Of a DNA stretch of 64,000 nucleotides, positions 56,517-64,000 are shown one piece after another. The notes below the pieces were generated by a model. It was not told where the DNA came from. It saw only the letters and a list, made by a program, of their open reading frames with translations, and did not search any database. The stretch comes from an uncultured Campylobacter sp. (GTDB taxonomy: Bacteria; Campylobacterota; Campylobacteria; Campylobacterales; Campylobacteraceae). The DNA lies in assembly GCF_937996225.1 (NCBI RefSeq), contig NZ_CALKTC010000075.1, positions 1-64,000 of the forward strand. The letters run 5' to 3'. A program made the position numbers and the translations under genes. Within the stretch, counting starts at the first letter, position 1. Every line of letters begins with the position of its first letter.

Positions 56517-57860
56517 ATGAACGATAAATTTAGCAAAATCGGCTTCATACTTGCCGTCGCAGGCGGCGCGGTGGGGCTTGGCAACGCATGGAAATTCCCC
56601 ACTCTCGTGGGTCAAAACGGCGGCAGCGCCTTCGTGCTTTTATACCTCGCGCTCACGCTAGGCGTGGGCTTTAGCATATTCCTAGCCGAGATGGCGCTAG
56701 GCAGGCTAAGCGGGCGGGATCTGCCGAGCGCGTACGAGACGCTGGCACCGCGCGGCGGGCGTAAATGGCGCGCGGGAGGCGTTTTCATCGCGGGCGGCAT
56801 GCTGGTGCTGTCCTTTTACCTCGTCATCCTCGGCTGGGTGATACGCTACATATTTTTGGGCTTTTCTCCGCTGCCCGCAACCGCCGAGGAAGCGGGCGCC
56901 GTCTTTGACGATCTCATCTCGCATTCGCTAGCCACGAGCCTGGGCTTTTACGCGCTTGCGCTCGTGCTGACGCTCTCCGTCGTCGCGCGCGGCATCAAAA
57001 GCGGTATCGAGCGGCTAAACGTCGTGATGATGCCGCTTCTTTTCGTGCTGCTGCTCGCGATGCTTGCGTATGCGTGCACGATGCAGGGCTTCGGCGCGGC
57101 GGCGAAATTTCTTTTCTATCCCGACTTCAGCAAAATCACTGTTAACTCCGTCCTCTCCGCGCTCGGGCTCGCGCTCTTTACCCTGTGCGTGGGCGTCGGC
57201 TGTATCGCAGCATACGCAGCATCGCTTAGCGAAGGGGTGCGGCTCGTGCGAAGCTCGATAAATATCGTATTTATCAACATCGCGATCGGACTGATGATGG
57301 GGCTCATCGTCTTTACCTTCATCTTCGAATTCCGCGCCGATCCCGCGCAGGGTGCAGGGCTTGTGTTCGTCTCGCTCACTACGATGTTTGCAAAAATGGG
57401 GCTAGCGGGGCAGGTGCTTGAAGTCGCGTTTTTCGTCTCGCTCTTTTTTGCCGGGATTACGAGCGCGGTTTCGATGATCGAGCCTTTCGTCTTCTATCTC
57501 ATCGGCAGATTTAAAATTTCGCGCCTGCGCGCAGTCTGCATCTCTGGGTGCGTCATAGCGGTGCTCGGCGCGTGCTCGCTGCTATCGATGCACGCAGATT
57601 ATGCGAGCAAATTTAAGCTTTTCGGCGCGAGCTTTTTTGACTGCTTGGACTTCGTAAGCTCAAACGTCATGCTGCCCCTCGGCGCGCTAACTTCGGCGAT
57701 ATTCGTAGGCTTCGTGATGGACGTGCAGCGCCTGCGCGGGCTTTTCGGCGCCGATATGGGCGAGCTTGGATTTAAAATTTGGTACTTTTCGCTGCGCTTC
57801 GTAGCGCCCGTCGCGATCGTGATCATAATGGCAAATCTACTATTTTTCAGTGGAAAGTAG
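56517..57860 (+). CDS. Sodium-dependent transporter (NSS/SNF family), copy 2
   Basis: A 447-aa Na+-coupled symporter with the same start (MNDKFSKIGFILAVAGGAVG) and helix pattern as copy 1. The TM1 motif GLGNAWKFPTLVG, the TM6 region CVGVGCIAAYAASL and the ARGIKSGIERLNVVMMP loop are shared. Differences cluster in TM3, TM5 and the C-terminal helices. Its codon use is more GC-rich than copy 1 (many GCG and CGC), which may reflect age or different expression. Substrate unknown. Confidence 0.92.
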   Translation: MNDKFSKIGFILAVAGGAVGLGNAWKFPTLVGQNGGSAFVLLYLALTLGVGFSIFLAEMALGRLSGRDLPSAYETLAPRGGRKWRAGGVFIAGGMLVLSFYLVILGWVIRYIFLGFSPLPATAEEAGAVFDDLISHSLATSLGFYALALVLTLSVVARGIKSGIERLNVVMMPLLFVLLLAMLAYACTMQGFGAAAKFLFYPDFSKITVNSVLSALGLALFTLCVGVGCIAAYAASLSEGVRLVRSSINIVFINIAIGLMMGLIVFTFIFEFRADPAQGAGLVFVSLTTMFAKMGLAGQVLEVAFFVSLFFAGITSAVSMIEPFVFYLIGRFKISRLRAVCISGCVIAVLGACSLLSMHADYASKFKLFGASFFDCLDFVSSNVMLPLGALTSAIFVGFVMDVQRLRGLFGADMGELGFKIWYFSLRFVAPVAIVIIMANLLFFSGK

Positions 57861-58344
57861 AAAGCGAAATTAATAGAAACAAGCGGTAAAATTCACGCGA
57901 TAAAACGTACGATAGGTTTGTACGCGAGACGGCGCACAGGGCTCGCGAGATAATTTGCGACGTTTAAACTCGGCCAAATCGCGTGCTGCGATCCGCGAAG
58001 TGTCCGAGCAAAGGGCTTTAACGCAATGAAATTTCATACGGTAATCATGCGCGGTAAAATTTAAGCGTAAATTTTGTGCCTCGTTTCATACCGAAAAGAG
58101 CCCAAACGCATCCCCAAATTTAAAATTTACGCATTAAAATTTCGCAATCCGTGCGGCAAAGCCTAAAAGCGTTAAAATTTTACTACCTGCCAGCATAGCG
58201 AGCGCCGAAATGCGCCGTAGAAGTAGCGGGCTTGCTTTGCAGGAGCGATGAAGATTTTGCGGGTGCGGCCTAAACGGCTAGCGGCGCGCATTTGGGCCGA
58301 ATGAACCGTTTTAAAGCCGCACGATTTAAGCCGTCCCTAGCGCG
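57861..58344. other. Spacer without genes
   Basis: 484 nt, mixed AT-rich words and GC-rich stretches. No frame with a ribosome-binding site, no RNA gene or clear terminator recognised. Confidence 0.35.
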
Positions 58345-58707
58345 CTAGCACTTACCCGCCGCTTTGAGCAGGGCGTTGCAGTTACCACTTTTGGAACCTC
58401 CAGTACCGCCTGCGCCAACAATTTTTGTGCAAAGCACGTCAGAATCAACTACTATAACGGATGAAAAATAGCAACGATATAAATCCCCGTTTTTGCTCCT
58501 GACCTTATAATGTACTGAGTCGATCTCGCTTCGCACCGAATCGGGCACGACGGATAGGTTCGACTTCTCCACGCCGGTCGCCATCTCGACGCGATCTAAG
58601 AGCGTTGCCTCGCTAGTCATGGGCTTTTTGATGAAGCCGCAGCCTCCTAGCGCGCAAGCTACGATGCCGAGCGCAAGCGCAACGAGGAAATTTTTAGAAA
58701 CCTTCAT
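58345..58707 (-). CDS. Small lipoprotein of unknown function
   Basis: A 120-aa lipoprotein with signal MKVSKNFLVALALGIVAC and lipobox ALGGC (Cys23). The mature part contains VEMATGVEKSNLSVVPDSVR, SIDSV-type strands (SEIDSVHYKVRSKNGDLYRC) and ends with a glycine-rich linker and SGNCNALLKAAGKC. Four cysteines in the mature domain may make disulfides in the periplasm. Not recognised as a family. AAAGAAGAA precedes the ATG and a -10 box lies upstream. Confidence 0.85.
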   Translation of the reverse strand: MKVSKNFLVALALGIVACALGGCGFIKKPMTSEATLLDRVEMATGVEKSNLSVVPDSVRSEIDSVHYKVRSKNGDLYRCYFSSVIVVDSDVLCTKIVGAGGTGGSKSGNCNALLKAAGKC

Positions 58708-58730
58708 AGTTCTTCTTTAAAATAGATTTA

Positions 58731-58736
58731 ATTATA
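58731..58736 (-). promoter_or_regulatory. Sigma70-type -10 box for the 58345 lipoprotein
   Basis: On the minus strand TATAAT within AACGTATAATTAAAT, 24 nt before the ATG of the lipoprotein gene. Confidence 0.6.
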
Positions 58737-59728
58737 CGTTAGGGCCTTTTAAAATTTCTTAAAATGCAAGATAGGCGGCTGTTTAATTCTGACGAGAGAC
58801 ATTCGGCGGCTATAGTGGCGGCAAATTGGGCGCAAATACGCTAAGCTTAGCTACGGCAGGTACGGCGCCGATGCGGCGTGATTAAAATTTTAAAGCTTGG
58901 ATTTTGCGCAAAGGATTTTAAATTTTAAAATTTTGCTTGCGCGCAGAAATTTTAAAATTTAGTTTAAGAAGGATCAAGCGCAGATCGGACGCGAGATAAA
59001 ATTTCATATCGCTTTGAAATTACGACCGGCTATCGCGCGCAGCATTACAGATGCCGAGACTATGAGCGGCGTAAGTTTGAAGTGGAGGATATGTATGCCT
59101 TACGATGCAAAAGATCACAACGACTAGAAGCAGTGATCTTGCAAGCACTCGTGCCGTCTTAAAGCGCAAGCCTGCGGTCGCGACGCGCGATCTGAAATTT
59201 AGAAATCAAATTTCAAAAACAGTGCAGCAGCGCCTGCTTTAAAACAGTCGCGGGACGGTATCTGCTCGGACTGATTAAAAAGCCGAACGGCCGTTTTATA
59301 AGCCGCGACTGTAGAGCGAGCAAAAAAAGGAGGGGGCAGTATCCGTCCGCGCGGCGAGTTGTAGATTTAAAACGATTGAGCGAACAAAGAAAAGCCGTAT
59401 GGAGACATCCGTGCGCAGCGTAAAGTTCAAATACCAAGTAGCTAGATGTGAAATTAAAGCGAGCGATTTCGCGCCGCAGCACCATAAAAAAAGCATGTGC
59501 TCTGCACGCAACTCTTATCCGGCGCAGCAAAATATGATATGTACCCGTAAAAGGGCGGTCAAAATTCTCGCGTCCACAGCGCGAAATTTAAACCGACAAG
59601 CGTGCGGCGCAAAGTAGCCGCCGCGGTGGGGGCGTAACAAGGCGTCTGCTCGGGAGCGTCGCGACGAGCTGCGACACTCGTCGCTTGCAAATTTAAAACG
59701 ACTAAGCGAGCGGCAAATTTAATAAAAT
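58737..59728. other. Long gene-free region before rho's 3' end
   Basis: About 990 nt without a supported gene. At 59082 a good Shine-Dalgarno sequence (GTGGAGGA) precedes a 10-codon frame (MPYDAKDHND) that ends at 59127, which may be a truncated gene start. Near 58880-58960 several overlapping AAATTTTAAAATTTT palindromes could form hairpins. A 105-codon minus-strand frame (59213-59530) has no ribosome-binding site and random composition. Confidence 0.4.
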
Positions 59729-61075
<1,347 letters not shown>

Positions 61076-61138
61076 TTGTCCTCTTAGAGTGTGAAGTTAT
61101 TAAATTTGGTTTTAAAAAAAAGTTGCGAAATTTAAAAT

Positions 61139-62077
61139 TTAGTTTTCTTTGTAAGCACCGAACCTTAAAATTTTTTGTTGTCTTCTGCTGATGAGCTCGT
61201 CTATGCTAAGATCGTCTAGCTTGTGCAGCTCGGTTAAGACGTAGTTTCCAAGCGCTTTTATCGCGCCGTCTTTATCTCTGTGGGCGCCCGTTTTAGGCTC
61301 TTTGATCACGTCGTCGATCAAGCCCAGCTCTTTTAGCTCCTCGGCGGTGATCTTTAACGCTTTCGTAGCGGCCTCGCTCTTACTTGGATCGTTCCACAAA
61401 ATCGCGGCACAACCCTCGGGAGAGATAACCGAAAAAATTGAGTTTTGAAGCATCGCCAGCCGATCAGCCACGCCGATAGCCAAAGCTCCGCCGCTGCCGC
61501 CCTCGCCGATAACGACGGCGATCGTAGGGGTTTTAAGATCGCTGAGTTCATATAGATTTCGCGCGATAGCCTCGCTCTGGCCTCGCTCCTCAGCTCCGAG
61601 TCCCGGATATGCGCCCGGAGTATCAATCAAAAATAAAATCGGAAGGTTAAATTTCTCGGCAAGTTTCGCTACGCGCAGAGCCTTGCGATAGCCCTCCGGA
61701 TGCGGCATGCCGAAATTGCGCTTCAACTTATTTTTGGTGCCGCGGCCCTTCTGCTCGGCGATTACGGCGATTTTGCGGTTACCCATAATGCCCAAATAGC
61801 ACACGATCGAAGGATCGTCCCTAAAGGCGCGGTCGCCGTGAAGCTCCCTAGCGTCTTGCAAAAGCGCACGAATATAATCGATCGCGTAAGGGCGATCCGG
61901 GTGGCGCGCAAGCTGAAGTCTTTGGTATTCGTTTAAATTCTTATAAACTTTAGAAATTTCTTTTTCGAGGTTCTTATTTAAAATTTCGACCGCGTCCTCA
62001 TCACCGCGAATTTTAGCGGCGGTGATGTCCTCGTCGATCTGCTTTATAGACTTTTCGAAGTCCAGATAGCTAGCCAT
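61139..62077 (-). CDS. accA: Acetyl-CoA carboxylase carboxyltransferase subunit alpha
   Basis: AccA (312 aa) is the alpha subunit of the carboxyltransferase that makes malonyl-CoA with AccD. The N-terminal helices ([15 protein letters not shown]), [34 protein letters not shown] and the oxyanion stretch [12 protein letters not shown] are conserved. Its ATG shares one base with the fabF stop (TAATG), linking it to fatty-acid synthesis. AccD and the biotin subunits are elsewhere. Confidence 0.96.
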   Translation of the reverse strand: MASYLDFEKSIKQIDEDITAAKIRGDEDAVEILNKNLEKEISKVYKNLNEYQRLQLARHPDRPYAIDYIRALLQDARELHGDRAFRDDPSIVCYLGIMGNRKIAVIAEQKGRGTKNKLKRNFGMPHPEGYRKALRVAKLAEKFNLPILFLIDTPGAYPGLGAEERGQSEAIARNLYELSDLKTPTIAVVIGEGGSGGALAIGVADRLAMLQNSIFSVISPEGCAAILWNDPSKSEAATKALKITAEELKELGLIDDVIKEPKTGAHRDKDGAIKALGNYVLTELHKLDDLSIDELISRRQQKILRFGAYKEN

Positions 62078-63294
62078 TAATCTACTCTTTTGAAAATAAG
62101 CGATGCGTTCGTGCCGCCGAATCCGAAGTTATTGCTCATAACGCAATCGAGATTGGCCTTTCTAGCGACGTTAGGAACGTAGTTCAAATCGCAATCTGGA
62201 TCTTTTGAAATTTGATTTATCGTAGGCGGTATGATGCCGTTTTGCATCGCTAAAAGGCTGATCGCAGCCTCTACCGCTCCGGCAGCGCCCAAGCAGTGTC
62301 CCAGCTGACCCTTGGTGGAGCTGACCGCAGGCACTTTGCCCTCGCCGAAAAGCTCTTTTAGCGCCGCAGTTTCATTTTTATCGTTTATTACTGTGGATGT
62401 TCCGTGAGCATTGATATAATCAATCTTCGGGCATCCCGCCATCTCGTAGGCCTTTTTCATAGCACGGATCGGGCCGTCTAGGCTAGGTGAAGTGATATGA
62501 TAAGCATCGCCGCTAGCGCCGAATCCTACGAGCTCGCCGTAAATTTTAGCACCGCGCGCTTTTGCGTCTTCTAGCTCTTCTAAAACCAAAGCCGCCGCAC
62601 CTTCGCCCATAACAAAGCCGTTTCGCTCTGCATCAAACGGACGCGAAGCGTGCGCGGGATCGTCATTTCTAGCGCAAAGCGCCTTCATCGCGGCAAATCC
62701 GCCGATACCTACGGGACAAACCGCAGCCTCGGCTCCCACTGCAAGCATCTTTTTCGCTTCGCCGATCATAATAACTCTCGCAGCGTCCATAATCGCATGT
62801 GCGGAAGCCGCACAAGCCGTAACGCTGGATAAATTCGGACCTTTTAATTTATAATATATAGAAACAAAGCCGCCGAGCATATTTACTAACGCAGAAGGGA
62901 TAAAAAACGGCGAAATCCGCCTAGGACCGCGCTGCAAGCAGGTATTGGCATTTATCTCGATATTCGGCAAACCGCCGATACCACTAGCCGAGCTAACGCC
63001 GAATTCGTCGCTATCGAAATCACTAAATTTAGCGTCCTCTATAGCTTCGCCCGCGGCTTTAAGCCCCAGCTGGACAAATCTATCCATCTTTTTTATCTCT
63101 TTTCCATCCTCGATTATGCTCGAAGGATCGAAACCTTTTACTTCAGCTGCAATTTGAACCGGGAATTCGCTAGCGTCAAAGAGCGAAATTTTATCAACCC
63201 CGGTTTTTCCGTTACAGATATTTTCAAAACTGCTCTGTTTGTCAAGCCCGAGAGAGGTTATCATCCCGATGCCCGTTACTACGACTCGTTTCAA
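62077..63294 (-). CDS. fabF: 3-oxoacyl-[acyl-carrier-protein] synthase II
   Basis: FabF (405 aa) elongates acyl-ACP with malonyl-ACP. The start [19 protein letters not shown] is typical. The catalytic cysteine lies in [16 protein letters not shown], and the two histidines in [13 protein letters not shown] and [15 protein letters not shown]. The end [16 protein letters not shown] is intact. It follows acpP after 18 nt and overlaps accA by one base; this acpP-fabF-accA order is conserved in Campylobacter. Confidence 0.97.
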   Translation of the reverse strand: MKRVVVTGIGMITSLGLDKQSSFENICNGKTGVDKISLFDASEFPVQIAAEVKGFDPSSIIEDGKEIKKMDRFVQLGLKAAGEAIEDAKFSDFDSDEFGVSSASGIGGLPNIEINANTCLQRGPRRISPFFIPSALVNMLGGFVSIYYKLKGPNLSSVTACAASAHAIMDAARVIMIGEAKKMLAVGAEAAVCPVGIGGFAAMKALCARNDDPAHASRPFDAERNGFVMGEGAAALVLEELEDAKARGAKIYGELVGFGASGDAYHITSPSLDGPIRAMKKAYEMAGCPKIDYINAHGTSTVINDKNETAALKELFGEGKVPAVSSTKGQLGHCLGAAGAVEAAISLLAMQNGIIPPTINQISKDPDCDLNYVPNVARKANLDCVMSNNFGFGGTNASLIFKRVD

Positions 63295-63312
63295 AACCGC
63301 TTCCTTAAAATT

Positions 63313-63549
63313 TTATTTCTTAGGCAAATTTTCTATATAATCTACTACGTCTTTAATGCTTACTAATTTTTCGGACTCGCTATCGGGGATCTCGATACCG
63401 AATTTTTCCTCTAAAGCCATTACAAGCTCAACTACGTCAAGAGAGTCCGCGCCCAAATCCTCGATAATTTTCGAATCTAGCTTAACCTGATCCGGGCTAA
63501 CGCTTAGTTGCTCTACAACTACGTCTCTTACATCTTCAAATACTGCCAT
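63313..63549 (-). CDS. acpP: Acyl carrier protein
   Basis: AcpP (78 aa) carries growing acyl chains on a phosphopantetheine attached to the serine of [17 protein letters not shown]. The acidic four-helix layout and the end [11 protein letters not shown] are standard. AAAGGAG lies before the ATG. Central partner of FabF, FabG and FabI. Confidence 0.98.
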   Translation of the reverse strand: MAVFEDVRDVVVEQLSVSPDQVKLDSKIIEDLGADSLDVVELVMALEEKFGIEIPDSESEKLVSIKDVVDYIENLPKK

Positions 63550-63617
63550 TTTAGCACTCCTTTAAAAAAATACCGCGTAATTCTATAATATTTAACCTTA
63601 AATTCCGCTATTTAACG

Positions 63618-64000
63618 CTACATATAGAGCCCGCCGTTGATTTTAAGCGACTCTCCCGTAATATAGCCCGCGCCATCGCTAAGCAAAAACGCAACTCCTT
63701 CGGCGACGTCGCTCGTGCTTCCGAGACGCTTAAGCGGGATGCTCGCTTCGTAGCTTGCTTTTACGTCGTCGCTTAGCGCGTCCGTCATATCCGTAGCGAT
63801 GAAGCCCGGAGTTATGCAGTTGAAGCGGATTCCGCGCGCTGCGCCCTCTTTTGCGAAACTCTTACTCATCGCGATCATTCCGCCCTTGCTCGCGCTGTAA
63901 TTGACCTGTCCGGCGTTTCCCATTTCGCCGACGATCGAGGCGATGTTTACGACCGCGCCGAAGCGCTTTTTACTCATTAGTTTTAGGGCTTCGCGGCAGC
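63618..64000 (-). CDS. fabG: 3-oxoacyl-[acyl-carrier-protein] reductase, 3' part
   Basis: The C-terminal 126 residues of FabG, running out of the window. The SDR active site is present: catalytic Ser in NIASIVGEMGNAGQVNYSAS and Tyr-x3-Lys in YSASKGG. NCITPGFIATDMTDALSDD and GAGYITGESLKINGGLYM end the protein as usual. The upstream codons continue as CREALKL before an internal Met at 63977, so the gene's true start lies beyond 64000. It sits 68 nt before acpP. Confidence 0.95.
   Translation of the reverse strand, partial: CREALKLMSKKRFGAVVNIASIVGEMGNAGQVNYSASKGGMIAMSKSFAKEGAARGIRFNCITPGFIATDMTDALSDDVKASYEASIPLKRLGSTSDVAEGVAFLLSDGAGYITGESLKINGGLYM

Noticed and set aside
59095..59127. 10-codon frame with a strong Shine-Dalgarno sequence
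   Set aside because: Too short to support as a gene. Kept only as a remark in the spacer entry; it may be a truncated start.
59213..59530. Minus-strand frame of 105 codons
   Set aside because: No ribosome-binding site, random composition with many Arg, Phe and Cys, no domain.

Overview
The window is chromosomal DNA of a Campylobacter-type epsilonproteobacterium. Gene order, not just single genes, supports this: pssA-ftsH-prmA-(...)-pglF-E-D-C-A-B-J-(...)-gne follows the Campylobacter jejuni N-glycosylation (pgl) region. fabI-tpiA-pgk-gapA and the thioredoxin-lipoprotein/ftsY/radA neighbourhood also recall C. jejuni. The base composition is clearly less AT-rich than C. jejuni, and AAATTT/AAAATTTT words occur in genes and spacers alike. 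That fits one of the mid-GC, mostly oral species (C. gracilis, C. showae, C. rectus, C. curvus). The species call is inference.

Layout. Positions 1-5968 hold tRNA-Leu(GAG), atpE, leuA, pssA, ftsH and prmA, all on the minus strand. 6047-7479 is hisA-hisH. 7476-25701 is a nearly continuous, translationally coupled minus-strand glycosylation operon: gne, a Wzx-type flippase, an iron-sulfur FrhB-like protein, a polysaccharide pyruvyl transferase, GT4, GT2, GT4, pglJ, pglB, pglA, pglC, pglD, pglE, pglF. 25754-28551 carries a secreted ATP-dependent DNA ligase, a DnaQ/PolB-type exonuclease and a frameshifted small gene. 28575-32596 is fabI and the glycolytic genes tpiA-pgk-gapA. 32734-36705 is an accessory stretch with a lipoprotein, a conserved unknown, a barnase-like RNase with its barstar, a DedA protein and a SYLF protein. 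36716-45896 holds rny, 5-FCL, a thioredoxin lipoprotein, ftsY, a DUF1963-like gene with a decayed partial copy, brnQ and radA. 46597-58707 has a membrane protein, three tandem solute-binding proteins, ung, a DJ-1/PfpI protein, thyX, a nitroreductase, two sodium-symporter paralogues and a lipoprotein. 59729-64000 is rho, accA, fabF, acpP and the 3' part of fabG.

How the genes work together. PglF, E and D make the UDP-diNAcBac precursor, PglC primes it on undecaprenyl phosphate, PglA, PglJ and three further glycosyltransferases extend it, and PglB transfers the glycan to protein. In place of the ABC flippase PglK and of pglI there are a Wzx-type flippase, a GT2, a pyruvyl transferase and an FrhB-like protein. 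I read this as an N-glycan of different, possibly pyruvylated, structure.

Most notable observations: (1) this variant pgl locus; (2) a 225-residue low-complexity N-terminal extension on PglB, and similar Asn/Ser/Ala arrays in several unrelated proteins, encoded by a recurring short DNA word (GCGGAATTTT and variants); (3) a barnase-barstar pair coupled to a DedA gene, the RNase having a signal/anchor segment and a long linker; (4) several decayed genes in the spacers. No CRISPR array, insertion sequence, phage or rRNA was seen.
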